DNA of 64,000 nt from Nonomuraea helvata (GTDB lineage Bacteria > Actinomycetota > Actinomycetes > Streptosporangiales > Streptosporangiaceae), in NCBI RefSeq assembly GCF_039535785.1, contig NZ_BAAAXV010000009.1, forward strand, positions 806,001 through 870,000. The letters run 5' to 3'. Positions within the stretch are counted from its first letter, which is position 1, and each line of letters starts with the position of its first letter. Shown here one piece after another: positions 1 to 9,182 of the stretch. The notes beneath the pieces were generated by a model that saw only the letters and a program-made list of their open reading frames with translations, had not been told where the DNA came from and ran no database searches. A program made the position numbers and the translations under genes.

Positions 1-2562
1 CGGGAAGAGCCTGTCCACCTCGTGCAGCCACCGGACCTGCGGGATCACCCACTGCGCCCCCGGCCGCTCCCCGCCGCTGTCGAGCCCGGCGAGCAGCCGG
101 GTAGCGGTCGCGGCGGCCTTCTCGGTGAGCAGCGAAGGGTCGAACCAGCTCCGCAGCGACCAGGCGCGCCGCTGCACCGAGCGCTCGATCAGGGTCGCCA
201 GCAGGCACTCCCTGCGCCGCGCCGGCAGGTCGGCCCAGGCGGACGCGAGGACGCGCGGCACCCCGGGCAGCGGCCGGTTGCTGACGAAGGCGAGCACGAC
301 CGTGTCGCACCAGATCCGCAGCCAGGCCCAGTCGGGCGCGTCGGCGAGCACGTCGGCCTCGCGCAGCTCCACGAGCGTGCACGCCTGCCCGGTGCGGCAG
401 GCCGCGCCGCACGCCGCCGACCGGCGCCCGCGGATGGGAGGCGGCGGGCCGGGCAGCACCTTCTCCCTGGACTCCCCCAGCGGTACGCGGACCCGCAGCG
501 GCCGGTCCATCCCGTCGGCGAAGACCGCGGCCGAGCCCGGCTGCAGGGAGACCACGTGGCGGGACTGCTCGTCGCTCAGGTTCATGGCGGCGCCGACGAG
601 CTTCCTGTCGTCCTCGGCCGGGAGCCGGTGCACGACCTTCAGCGCGGTGTTCTTGACGACGTCGGAGACGAGCTTGGTGGGGATCTGCTCGGCCACCACG
701 ATGCCCTCGCCGTACGCGCGGACCTCCGCGAGCAGCCCTGCCAGCAGTTCCACCGCGTGCGTGGAGGCCCGACCGTGGCCGCGGTCACGCAGCAGCCGGT
801 GCGCCTCCTCGATCACGATGACGTGGCGCAGCTCGGGGGACTTCTCCCTGCGTGCCCGCATGCGCAGGTGCTCGACGATCCTGATGATCAGCGTGCCCAT
901 CAGGAACGCCTTGTCCTCGTCGTTGGCCACGTCCTCGATCGCCAGCACGACGTCCCGTTCGAGCAGGCCGCCGATGTCGGCCGGGTGGCCGCCCTCGAAG
1001 AAGCGCCCGGCCGAGCCGACCCGCAGGGACCGGAGCCGGAGCGAGATGAAGCCCTCGACGTCCGCCTGGACCTCGCGGCCGTAGCCGATCTCCTTGATCA
1101 CGTCCATGGCGTGCTGCTGGAGCTGTTCGAGGGTGGGCACGCTGGGCGGGACGTTCGAGCCCGGCACGGCGCCGCCCGTGACGACATCCCAGCCGGTGGC
1201 CTCGTAGACGCGCTGCAGCGCGAGGGACATGATCTGCGGGAACGGCTCCTCCGCGTCGAACGCCGCCATGAACAGCGCCCTGACCATGTCGATGTGGGCC
1301 TGGACGGGGTAGCCGGGCTCGGGTTCGAGTGGGTTGATGCTGAACGGCACGCCGTCGGGGGCCGACGGGTTGATGACCGTGATCGGTTCGTCGACGCGGC
1401 CTGCCATGGCGGCGTACTCGGACTTGGCCGGCTCGATGGCCAGCCACGGGATGCCGGCCCTGCTGAGCTGCTCGAGCAGGTGACGCACGGTCTGCGACTT
1501 GCCGGAGCCGGTCGCTCCCGTGACGAACGCGTGCCGGTTGAGCGTGGCCAGCGGCACCCGGAACGTCCCGACCCCCCGGTCCTGCCCGTCGAGGATCTCC
1601 CCCAGCTCCAGCTCGCCCCCGTCGGCCTCGGACGTCACGTCGAAGAAGCCCGACTCGAGCACGCGTACCCCGGGGACCTCCCGCCTGGGCAGTCCGGCCA
1701 GCGCCGCGAGGGCGCCGGCGGTGGCGGCGAACGGGGCGGCGGCGCCGTCGGCCGGGTCCTGCATGGTGATGGCGAGGGCCTCCGACAGCGTGTAGGCCGC
1801 GCCGTGCGAGCTGCGCAGCCGGTACGGGTGCTGGCTCATCTCGACCGACCCGACCAGCACGGGCGCGATCTGCCGCAGCTCCTCGGCGGTGGCGCCCCCG
1901 GCCAGCACGCGCACATTCCAGAGGCCAGCCTCCCTGAACGCGTCCAGCTCCTGCATGCGCCGCTCGGCCCGCTCGGCGTCGAAGCGGGACCGCTCGGAGG
2001 CGTCGCCGTACTGCCTGAGCACGTTGAGCTGGGTACGCAGGTGCGCCACCTCGGCGTCGAGCAGGTCGGTCGGCTCGGCCACCACCAGCCAGGCGAACGG
2101 CCGCGACATGAGCGTCACCACCGTCGCCTCGAAGAGGGTCGGCCGCCTGAGCTCGTCGGGGTCGAACTCGCGCCCCTTGCTCCCGAGCGGCGGCGCCTGC
2201 CGTCCCGGGCACGGCGTCCAGACCAGGTCCGCCAGGTCGGCGAGGTACTCCTCGCTGAGCTGGACCCCGCGTGCCCCTCCCGGGAAGAGCAGCGGCTGCG
2301 GGCCGCTCGGGTATTCGGCCGCGTCGGTGGACCTGCGCGGCTGGCGCGGCGGCGACAGCGGCCCCGCGTTGGTGATGAGCTCGAGCGGCGCGCCGGACCC
2401 TCGCGACAGCCACCCGATGACGAACGGCCGGTCGCGTTGCGCGGCCGACAGCACCGCGGGCAGCACGGTGACGAAATCCCACTCCGCCGACGAGCTTCGC
2501 GAGGGTGCTGCGATCGACTGGATTCGATACCAGGGCCCACTCAACGAGACACTCGGCTGCAT
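1..2562 (-). CDS. HerA/FtsK-type P-loop ATPase, C-terminus beyond window
   Basis: The open frame runs from an ATG at 2562 off the start of the window, giving 854 codons without a stop. A complete Walker A (GATGSGKSQT) lies near residue 350 and a Walker B ending in two Glu (VIVIEEAH) near residue 580. This is the layout of HerA/DUF87 motor ATPases, which pump DNA or protein as hexamers. A three-cysteine cluster (C-x3-C-x5-C) near residues 705-718 could bind metal. No membrane segment is seen. The gene lies 71 bases behind the membrane-anchored protein at 2634-4580 on the same strand, so the two are probably co-transcribed and may form one complex. The substrate is unknown. Family assignment is firm; the cellular role is not. 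Confidence 0.85.
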   Translation of the reverse strand, partial: MQPSVSLSGPWYRIQSIAAPSRSSSAEWDFVTVLPAVLSAAQRDRPFVIGWLSRGSGAPLELITNAGPLSPPRQPRRSTDAAEYPSGPQPLLFPGGARGVQLSEEYLADLADLVWTPCPGRQAPPLGSKGREFDPDELRRPTLFEATVVTLMSRPFAWLVVAEPTDLLDAEVAHLRTQLNVLRQYGDASERSRFDAERAERRMQELDAFREAGLWNVRVLAGGATAEELRQIAPVLVGSVEMSQHPYRLRSSHGAAYTLSEALAITMQDPADGAAAPFAATAGALAALAGLPRREVPGVRVLESGFFDVTSEADGGELELGEILDGQDRGVGTFRVPLATLNRHAFVTGATGSGKSQTVRHLLEQLSRAGIPWLAIEPAKSEYAAMAGRVDEPITVINPSAPDGVPFSINPLEPEPGYPVQAHIDMVRALFMAAFDAEEPFPQIMSLALQRVYEATGWDVVTGGAVPGSNVPPSVPTLEQLQQHAMDVIKEIGYGREVQADVEGFISLRLRSLRVGSAGRFFEGGHPADIGGLLERDVVLAIEDVANDEDKAFLMGTLIIRIVEHLRMRARREKSPELRHVIVIEEAHRLLRDRGHGRASTHAVELLAGLLAEVRAYGEGIVVAEQIPTKLVSDVVKNTALKVVHRLPAEDDRKLVGAAMNLSDEQSRHVVSLQPGSAAVFADGMDRPLRVRVPLGESREKVLPGPPPPIRGRRSAACGAACRTGQACTLVELREADVLADAPDWAWLRIWCDTVVLAFVSNRPLPGVPRVLASAWADLPARRRECLLATLIERSVQRRAWSLRSWFDPSLLTEKAAATATRLLAGLDSGGERPGAQWVIPQVRWLHEVDRLFP

Positions 2563-2633
2563 TTCATTCCCCCACAGACGGTTCTTTGTTAAATTCCGCC
2601 AACCGTCAGCTCGTCACCTTGACATTGACCATG

Positions 2634-4580
2634 TCATTGCCTCCCCTTGCGCCAGTCCAGGCGTGGCGGTGGTGGTCCGAGGTTCGGTGGGGGCTCCGCG
2701 TCGCCGTCCCGCGCCTTGGGGTCGAGCGCCATCACGGCCTCGCGTACCTCCTCCAGCTCGCCGAGCGTGGTCTTGGGGAAGGTCAGGATGGCCGGGTTCG
2801 CGTCGGCGAGGCGTACGCGCCTGCCCTGGGCCGTGGCGTCCGTGACGATCACGGAGGTCGTGGGGAGCTGCTGAAGCTGGTGCGGCTCGACCAGGAACTC
2901 CCGCGAGCGCTGCAGCACCCGCTCCTTCTCGGAGATCTTGTCGGCGGTCCTGCCCCACTCGGTGGACTCGGTGATGTCGCCGGCCAGGTCCGCGTGGCTC
3001 TCGTCCCTGGTCTCCCTGTCGTCGTCCAGCTGCGAGATCGTCGAGGTGTAGCCGCCGTCGAGGCCGGGCAGCGACTCGCTGATCGTCTCGGTGAGCTGGG
3101 CCAGCTCCAGCCGGTGCTCGGTGCCGACGTGCTCGCTGGCGACCCGCGCGTCCTCGGCGTTGCCGAGCCGCATGAACGCCACCGCCGCGTGCCCCCTGCC
3201 CAGCCGCTCCCGCACCGTGGGCGTCAAGGACCGGTATGTCAGGACCAGTCCGGTACGGGAGGTCTCGCAGGCGTCCATCAACCGGTCGAGCACGTCGCCC
3301 CTGAGCTTGTCGGCGCCCGCCACGATGATCGTGTGGTACCAGGGCCGGTCCGAGGCGGCGGACTGGCGCAGGATGTGGGTGAGGGCCGTGGCCACGTACG
3401 TGCCGAGCACGCGGTTGCCGAAGACGCCCGCCTGCCGGTCCATGCTCACCACCCGCAGCCTGGCCGGCGGCAGCCGGACGGCCTCGGTGCCGAGCGTCTC
3501 CAGCTTGCGCAGCTGCGACTCCAGCGCCCAGGCCCGCTCGATCACCACCCGGTCGCTCACCCCGCGCCCGAACAGCGTGCCGATCCGCTCGAGCTGGGTG
3601 GCCGTGATCAGCCCGAACCTCAGGTCGTCGCGCGGGTCGCCCACCTGCGCCAGGGCCCGCAGCGCGGCCGTGACCTGGCTGATCGTGGCGTTCTCGCCGA
3701 GCACCTCCAGCACCCGCTCCAGGATCGCGTTGTCGAAGCTGAGGTCGCGCGTGGTGCGGTGCTCCTCGCTCACGCTCACCACGTGCGCCAGCACGTCCGC
3801 GAACGCCTCGGGCTTGAGCGTGGCGCCCAGGTCGAGCCTGGGCAGATCGACCGGCAGCACCCAGACCAGCGGATCGTCGCCGCCCTTACGGGCCAGCTCG
3901 ATCAGGTCCTTGGCGATGGCGCCCTCGGACAGGTCGAGCACGGTCAGGTGGCCGCCGCTGTAGAGCCGCGTCGCCCCGAGCAGCGTGATCAGCGCCGACC
4001 AGCCGGGCAGCGTGCCGCCCGCCACGTCGATGCGGTCGATCTCGTCGGGTACGGCGACCGCGTACCAGGTGAGCTGCCTGTCGTGGCGCTCCTTGGAGTC
4101 CTGCCACTCGCGGTAGCGCTGGGCGTGCTCCTCCTGCGCGCGGAACAGCTCCTTGTCACGTTCCTCGCGCCGGCGTTCGTCCCTGGCCTGCTGCTCCAGC
4201 ACGCGGTACTTGACCGCCCTGTCACCCTGCAGCAGCGCGTAACTGCAGATGCCCGCCACGCCTCCGGTGGCGGTGAGCCCGGCGAACGCGAACGGCCACG
4301 CGAGGTAGCCCGCGATGGCCGCGGCGAGGATGAGCACGGCCAGCACCAGCATGAACGTCCGGACGATCCGCACCGGCTGGTTGAGCATGTCCTCCTGGCG
4401 GCGCTCACGGCGCAGCAGCTCCTGCGCCACGGCGTCGGGCGCGGCGGCGGGCGGCGGCTCCTCGACCGGCGAGGGACGTTTGGGTGGTGGGCCGGGGTCG
4501 GGGTGCAGCAGGATGTATTGCCAGCCCAGGTAGATGCGGTCCGCCTGTAGCTGGACATGCTCGGGATGCACGTCCGTCAC
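2634..4580 (-). CDS. membrane-anchored coiled-coil protein with degenerate P-loop
   Basis: I start the gene at the GTG at 4580 because GGAGGG sits just upstream. The frame stays open to an ATG at 4742, but that extension would fill the divergent promoter region. The 648-residue product has a Pro-rich N-terminus, two adjacent membrane helices (about 73-96 and 97-118), a charged coiled coil (120-175) and a large cytoplasmic domain. Residues 188-195 read GGTLPGWS, which matches a Walker A with Trp in place of the catalytic Lys. A hydrophobic strand near 417-421 (TIIVA) sits where Walker B would be but lacks acidic residues. The fold therefore resembles a TraD/FtsK-like NTPase that cannot hydrolyse nucleotide (inference). 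It probably works with the active HerA-type ATPase encoded directly downstream. Confidence 0.75.
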   Translation of the reverse strand: MTDVHPEHVQLQADRIYLGWQYILLHPDPGPPPKRPSPVEEPPPAAAPDAVAQELLRRERRQEDMLNQPVRIVRTFMLVLAVLILAAAIAGYLAWPFAFAGLTATGGVAGICSYALLQGDRAVKYRVLEQQARDERRREERDKELFRAQEEHAQRYREWQDSKERHDRQLTWYAVAVPDEIDRIDVAGGTLPGWSALITLLGATRLYSGGHLTVLDLSEGAIAKDLIELARKGGDDPLVWVLPVDLPRLDLGATLKPEAFADVLAHVVSVSEEHRTTRDLSFDNAILERVLEVLGENATISQVTAALRALAQVGDPRDDLRFGLITATQLERIGTLFGRGVSDRVVIERAWALESQLRKLETLGTEAVRLPPARLRVVSMDRQAGVFGNRVLGTYVATALTHILRQSAASDRPWYHTIIVAGADKLRGDVLDRLMDACETSRTGLVLTYRSLTPTVRERLGRGHAAVAFMRLGNAEDARVASEHVGTEHRLELAQLTETISESLPGLDGGYTSTISQLDDDRETRDESHADLAGDITESTEWGRTADKISEKERVLQRSREFLVEPHQLQQLPTTSVIVTDATAQGRRVRLADANPAILTFPKTTLGELEEVREAVMALDPKARDGDAEPPPNLGPPPPRLDWRKGRQ

Positions 4581-4750
4581 GTGACCCTCCGGCCGCCGAT
4601 ATGTCGTTAGGAGTAGGGGCCAGCCCTTTCCGCTCCGTGACAGCGTATGAGTTTCCAGCCCCGCAGCGGCAGGGTTTCTCGGCAATTCTCCCTGTCCGAT
4701 GGGAGCATTGCGGCAGATGGGACAGACGAGACCTACTACCATCCTTACTC
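4581..4750. promoter_or_regulatory. divergent promoter region
   Basis: The 170 bases separate the divergent starts at 4580 (minus) and 4751 (plus). They must hold the promoters for both arms of the cluster. I see no clear -35/-10 pair or operator. Confidence 0.4.
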
Positions 4751-5413
4751 ATGACGGAACCCTCCGGCGCAAGCAGTGACAAGCCCAGACGCCCGGTAGT
4801 GGTGCCCGCGATCGCCCTGGTGGCGTTCACCGCCGTCGGCATCACCGCTCTGCTGGGCGGTCTGAGCGAGGCCGCTGACGAGCCGGAGCCGTTGGGCCAG
4901 GGCGCGGTGCTCGACCAGGGCCTCTATTCCACCAGGTTCGTCGAGTCACGCGTGGCGGTGGAGCGGGCGAAGACGCAGTTCGACGAGGACAAGCGCTTCG
5001 TGGAGCTGGTCTTCGACGTCACCAACCAGGGCGACGAGACCTTCTCCGTCGGACTGCCCGCCGACAAGATCGAGCAGGCCTTCACCTCCAATGCCTTCGC
5101 CGCCTCACTGCTGAACATCAGCCCGGCCTTCGACAAGGAGGCGGGGCCGTTCGCCTACGCGCTGGCCAAGGGGGGCCAGACCCGCCAGCTCCAGCCGGGC
5201 ATGGCCAGCCAGGTCATCGTGCGTTACGAGCTGAAGGACAACGAGCGTCCGCCGGACAGGATCAGCATGGACGTGGCCTCCTTCGAGCTCGAACCCGAAT
5301 TCGGCAGCAACATACCGGTCTGGAAGATGGTCGCCGAGGAAGTGGGCGACAAGTGGATCCCCGAGGTCAAGGCCCGGGTGACGCTGACTGTCAAGAAGGG
5401 CGACACAGCGTGA
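4751..5413 (+). CDS. single-pass membrane protein with extracytoplasmic DUF4352-like domain
   Basis: Start is the ATG at 4751. The 220-residue product has a short basic cytoplasmic tail, one membrane helix (about 16-36) and an outer domain of alternating strands. That domain carries a phrase typical of DUF4352/Ig-like folds (FVELVFDVTNQGDETFSV, near residue 77). These domains are usually binding or structural, not catalytic. It is the first of three tandem genes of the same architecture, and its TGA overlaps the GTG start of the next gene, so translation is coupled. Function is unknown; context ties it to the HerA-type ATPase cluster. Confidence 0.75.
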   Translation: MTEPSGASSDKPRRPVVVPAIALVAFTAVGITALLGGLSEAADEPEPLGQGAVLDQGLYSTRFVESRVAVERAKTQFDEDKRFVELVFDVTNQGDETFSVGLPADKIEQAFTSNAFAASLLNISPAFDKEAGPFAYALAKGGQTRQLQPGMASQVIVRYELKDNERPPDRISMDVASFELEPEFGSNIPVWKMVAEEVGDKWIPEVKARVTLTVKKGDTA

Positions 5414-6060
5414 CCACGACGGAGCAGAGATCAGCCGTGGCGCCCGCCCGCCGCGGCGGCGGCAGGCGGGCCGATCAGCGCCAAGGGACGGGGGCCCGGC
5501 TGCTCGGCGTGGTCGTGGGCCTGGTGCTGCTGGCCGGCGCCGTGGGGGTGCAGACCCTGCACATGACCGAGGGTGAGCAGGGCGATCCGCTCACCTACAC
5601 GGGAGCCAAGGGCGAGGCCGTGGACGCGCGGCGGTTCGCCGTCCGGCTGGACTCGTTCGTCGCGGCCAAGTCGATCCAGACCGGCGGCAGCACCCTCGGG
5701 ACCGACCATCTCTTCCTCATCGTGAACGCCTCGGCCAAGTCCAGCCTCAAGCCCTATCACCTGGCGCAGCCGGTGCTGGTGACCGCCGACGGCAAGCGCT
5801 TCTCCGCCACCGACCGGGTGAACACCATGCTGACGCTGGCCAACACATGGGTGCAGCCGGACATCTGGGTGAGCGGACGGTTCTTCTTCGAGGTGCCGGC
5901 CTCCGCGCTGCCCGGGGCTAAGGTGCTGTTCACGCTGCCGCAGAAGGTGCTGGTGGAGTCGTACCAGCCGGAGGTCGAGGTGGATCTCGGCCTGGACGAG
6001 GAGGGCGCGCGCAAGCTCGCGGCCTCGCCTCAGGACGTCTACTCGACCGACAAGAAGTGA
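5410..6060 (+). CDS. single-pass membrane protein, second of three
   Basis: The GTG at 5410 overlaps the stop of the preceding gene by four bases (GTGA). The 216-residue product has an Arg/Gly-rich cytoplasmic tail (about 30 residues), one membrane helix (about 32-48) and an outer beta-rich domain. The domain has the strand-turn layout of a DUF4352-like fold, including HLFLIVNASAK followed by a stretch on values for an exposed surface (ADGKRFSATDR). No catalytic motif is visible. It is co-transcribed with the genes on either side (7-base gap to the next). The function is not known. Confidence 0.75.
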   Translation: MTTTEQRSAVAPARRGGGRRADQRQGTGARLLGVVVGLVLLAGAVGVQTLHMTEGEQGDPLTYTGAKGEAVDARRFAVRLDSFVAAKSIQTGGSTLGTDHLFLIVNASAKSSLKPYHLAQPVLVTADGKRFSATDRVNTMLTLANTWVQPDIWVSGRFFFEVPASALPGAKVLFTLPQKVLVESYQPEVEVDLGLDEEGARKLAASPQDVYSTDKK

Positions 6061-6067
6061 TCGCAGG

Positions 6068-7702
6068 ATGAGCACGAACGAGCGCGACTGGTTCTCGCCC
6101 AAGGACGAGCGGCGCGAGGAGGAATCGCCCCAGCCTCCGCCTCCGTCCAGCCAGGAGCCGCCCCCCGGTCTCGGCTCCCACACCGTGCCGTCCGGTCATG
6201 GGCGGCATTCCGAGTACGGCCCGCGATCCGGCCAGGAGCCGCCGGCCGGGCCGGGCCCCTGGGACGACGTGCCGCCCGGTGCGGAGACGGCGCCCGTCCC
6301 TCGGCTGCCCTCCGGGGGAGCGCTGCCCGGGCTCGGGCCGCGCCACGGCGGGCGTCACGGCCGCGCGACGCCGCCTCCCGGCTATGACGCGCTGGAGGCG
6401 CAGCCGAGCGGGTCGCAGGACGCGCTGGGGTGGCCGGATGCCGCACCCCAGGATGCGCCGGAATGGTCCAGCGCGCCACAGGGCGGTCCTGAATGGCCCA
6501 GCGCGCCGCAGCAGGCTCCGGAATGGCCTGGCTCGCCGCAAGGGGCGTCCCAGCCCACCGCGCCGCACCAGACTCCGGAATGGCCCGGCTCGCCGCTAGG
6601 CGCGTCCGAGCCCACCGCGCCGCAGAAGGCGCCTGAATGGCTCAGCACGCCCCAGGGCGCCTCCGAGCCCACCGCGCCACACAGGGCGCCGGAGCGGCCC
6701 CACGGGGTGCACGAGGCCCATGGAGCGCATGGCGCGACGGAGTCGCCCCGCGGCGCGGCCCGGCGTCCGAGGCCCGTGCCAGGACAGGGACGCCATGGCG
6801 CGGCGCAGGGCCGGGCTCGGCATGCCCTGTCCGACCAGCAGGTGTGGCCGCCGGCCCCCCGCGAACCCGTCGGCGGCTCCACCCAGCCGCTACCGGCCGT
6901 CGAGGGCCCCCTGCCCTTCGAGCCGCAGCCGAGCCCGTCGCCGTCCGGCCCGCCCACGCCCTTCCCACGGCACTCCGGCGCGGCCCCATCCGGGCCGGTT
7001 GCGTCCGGGCCGGTTGCGTCCGGGCCGGCGCACGCCGCCGAAGGTCCGTACGGGGCGAGCCACGCCGAGGGCCCGCTCGAAGCGGACCCGGCCGAAGGGC
7101 CGTCCGAAGGGTCGAGGGCCACCGCGCCCAAGGCGCGGCGCAAGCGGACGCTGCTGATCGCCGCCGGCGCCGTGATCGTGTCGCTCCTCACGACAGCCGC
7201 CCAGTCGTACGACGGCTACCTCTTCTTCGAGAAGAGCAACGCCAAGGAGACCAAGGAGATCATCGTGCCCGCCGGCCAGGCCGGTACGGTACGCAACGTC
7301 GAGTACCGGGCCGCGGTCGCGCCCACCAAGGCTCCCGCGAGCAGCAAGCACGGCGCCGAGGTGACCTGGCTGAAGGTGGACATCACGAAGAAGGTCCTCG
7401 ACGAGGGCAGCGCCACCATGACCGCCAAGCCCTACGACGTCCAGTTCGAGGACCGCGCCGGCCGTACCTGGACCGTCGAGACCGAGGACGTGGGAGACGC
7501 CCCGACGGACCGGATGGAAGTGGGCAAGGAGTACAAGATCCAGGGGCTGGCCATCGTGCCGACCCCGGTGGCGAACGAGGTCGAGCTCTCCTTCCGCCCG
7601 AGCAACTACCGGTCGGACACCCCCACCGCGGATCTCTTCAACCGGGAGAAGGTGGAGAAGATGGACCAGGACGTCGAGGTGCTCCGCTTCAGGCGCAGGT
7701 GA
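6068..7702 (+). CDS. Pro-rich repeat membrane protein, third of three
   Basis: The ATG at 6068 follows the previous stop by 7 bases. The 544-residue product has an N-terminal cytoplasmic region of about 355 residues that is low-complexity and rich in Pro, Gly, Ala and Ser. It contains six or more imperfect 14-16-residue repeats around PEWxxxPQ (about 135-220). A single membrane helix follows at about 359-378, then an outer domain of about 150 residues with strands like those of the two upstream proteins. The Pro-rich tail is long enough to act as a flexible tether or docking platform (inference). It ends 7 bases before the convergent stop at 7709. Confidence 0.75.
   Translation: MSTNERDWFSPKDERREEESPQPPPPSSQEPPPGLGSHTVPSGHGRHSEYGPRSGQEPPAGPGPWDDVPPGAETAPVPRLPSGGALPGLGPRHGGRHGRATPPPGYDALEAQPSGSQDALGWPDAAPQDAPEWSSAPQGGPEWPSAPQQAPEWPGSPQGASQPTAPHQTPEWPGSPLGASEPTAPQKAPEWLSTPQGASEPTAPHRAPERPHGVHEAHGAHGATESPRGAARRPRPVPGQGRHGAAQGRARHALSDQQVWPPAPREPVGGSTQPLPAVEGPLPFEPQPSPSPSGPPTPFPRHSGAAPSGPVASGPVASGPAHAAEGPYGASHAEGPLEADPAEGPSEGSRATAPKARRKRTLLIAAGAVIVSLLTTAAQSYDGYLFFEKSNAKETKEIIVPAGQAGTVRNVEYRAAVAPTKAPASSKHGAEVTWLKVDITKKVLDEGSATMTAKPYDVQFEDRAGRTWTVETEDVGDAPTDRMEVGKEYKIQGLAIVPTPVANEVELSFRPSNYRSDTPTADLFNREKVEKMDQDVEVLRFRRR
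6460..6720 (+). repeat. imperfect in-gene repeats encoding PEWxxxPQ units
   Basis: Within the Pro-rich gene, units of about 42-48 bases recur with the coding pattern Pro-Glu-Trp, three to four small residues, Pro-Gln. At least six units are visible, with later ones alternating with a Ser/Gln-Pro-Thr-Ala-Pro phrase. Such arrays often vary in copy number between strains. Confidence 0.6.
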
Positions 7703-7708
7703 GACGGC

Positions 7709-9061
7709 TCAGACGTCGTTGAGCGGCTCGCCGTTGAGTCGGGCCCTGGTGGCGGCGATGTCGTACGCGGCCGCCAGCAGCGACATGGTCAGCACGGTCA
7801 CGATCATGTCGCGCACGAAGGACACCGGCGGCTCGATGAAGGCGAACGCGTTCTCCTGCTGCGTCCCCACCAGCGTCAGCAGCCCACGCTCGGCGTACTG
7901 CCCCGCCACCGAGATGATCCCGTAGCACAGGCACATCATCCCGAACAGCGGCGCGCCGCTGTTGAACACCATCCGCAGGGAGTTGGCCAGCGGCAGCCAG
8001 CGGTCCCTGAAGCCGCCGGTGAGGTGGTCGAACGACTTCTGCGTGAGGTCGTGGCTGTGTTCGAGCCGGTCCACGCCCTTCTCCAGGCGGGTGCCCTTGA
8101 GCAGGGCGCGGGTCTCGTCGGAGTAGCCGCCGAAGACGAGCATCGCCACGGTGAGCCAGGCCAGCGGGACGGCGACGGCGTCGAGGAACAGCGGCCAGAC
8201 ATCGCCGAAGAAGCCGGAGACGGTCTCCCACAGCGGCAGGCTCTTCTGCGCCTCGGCCCAGACGTGTTCCGTGCCGGCGACCACGTTGCGGTGCTGGAGC
8301 CACTCGGAGCGCGCGCTGGCGATGAAGAAGGTGGCGTTCAGGCCGTAGAAGACGAAGGCGAACTCGGAGAAGGCGGCGAGGAAGCCGTAGAAGCTGCCCT
8401 TGCCCTTCTCGACGAGCTTCGCGAAGAGCCACTTCAGCCCGAACATGACGGCCATCGTCCCCAGCGACACCCGCCAGTCCAGATCGACGAGCCCCCGGCC
8501 GACGTGCGACTTCTCGCCGAACCAGGCCGCGCCCGTCAGGTCGTGGAAATGGTGGAACATGTCCATCTGGTAGACGTCCCTGGCGTCCTCCGTCTGGAAC
8601 CCCCACGCCAGGTAGAGCACGGCGAAGGCCGGGGCCACCCGGTCGAGCACGCGGAAGAAGCGCTCCTGCGCCACGCCCTCCTCGACCCTCGCGCGCATCT
8701 CCCACAGCGCGCCGCGCAGCGAGTAGAGCATGCCGGTGGTGACCGTCATGGCGGTCAGGACGATGAGCGTGAGCAACGTCATCACGGCGACCAGGCGGAC
8801 CTGCCGGAAATCGCCGTACGCGACCTCGGTGGCGCCGTACAGCAGGACGAAGCGCGCGAGCTGGCCGGCCGCGAACCAGAAGATCAGCGGCAGGGCGCAC
8901 TTGCCCGCCAGTCGCAGGGTGTGCAGGGGCAGCGAGTACGGCGACGGCATCCCCGGAGCCGACGTAGGCCCAGGTCGGGGAGGCGCCATCACACCTGTCG
9001 AACCGGACATCTGCAGAATCGTAGCGGTCTGTCCCATCTGCCGCAGCCGCAACTCCCCCAA
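7709..9061 (-). CDS. polytopic membrane protein of unknown function
   Basis: The longest frame begins at 9061; in-frame Met codons at residues 9 and 18 are alternative starts and the true one is uncertain. The product (up to 450 residues) has about seven to eight hydrophobic helices, beginning at about 52-75 and 88-112. A His/Phe-rich loop (MFHHFHDLTG) lies near residue 170. I recognise no transporter or enzyme signature. The gene is convergent with the three surface-protein genes, with only 6 bases between the stop codons. It closes the six-gene cluster that starts with the HerA-type ATPase. Shared membership is an inference from packing only. Confidence 0.7.
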   Translation of the reverse strand: MGELRLRQMGQTATILQMSGSTGVMAPPRPGPTSAPGMPSPYSLPLHTLRLAGKCALPLIFWFAAGQLARFVLLYGATEVAYGDFRQVRLVAVMTLLTLIVLTAMTVTTGMLYSLRGALWEMRARVEEGVAQERFFRVLDRVAPAFAVLYLAWGFQTEDARDVYQMDMFHHFHDLTGAAWFGEKSHVGRGLVDLDWRVSLGTMAVMFGLKWLFAKLVEKGKGSFYGFLAAFSEFAFVFYGLNATFFIASARSEWLQHRNVVAGTEHVWAEAQKSLPLWETVSGFFGDVWPLFLDAVAVPLAWLTVAMLVFGGYSDETRALLKGTRLEKGVDRLEHSHDLTQKSFDHLTGGFRDRWLPLANSLRMVFNSGAPLFGMMCLCYGIISVAGQYAERGLLTLVGTQQENAFAFIEPPVSFVRDMIVTVLTMSLLAAAYDIAATRARLNGEPLNDV

Positions 9062-9182
9062 AGCGCTCCCATCCGTGGACCGGGCACAGGCGTGCTGGTG
9101 CGGGTGTCGTCCCTTGGCAGTGACAAAAGAATTATCGGCGAGGACTGGCGACCACGAAGCGTGACGCGTGCACCATGGCTCT

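Noticed and set aside
785..2482. 565-codon minus-strand open frame
   Set aside because: Out of frame with the true HerA-type gene and made mostly of Arg and Ala.
22..2592. 856-codon plus-strand open frame
   Set aside because: It is the mirror of the HerA-type gene in the same codon phase, rich in Arg, Gly and Pro with no family signature. High GC creates such frames.
4581..4742. N-terminal extension of the 648-residue membrane protein
   Set aside because: It has a C-x2-C but would remove the promoter region; the GTG at 4580 has a clear ribosome site.
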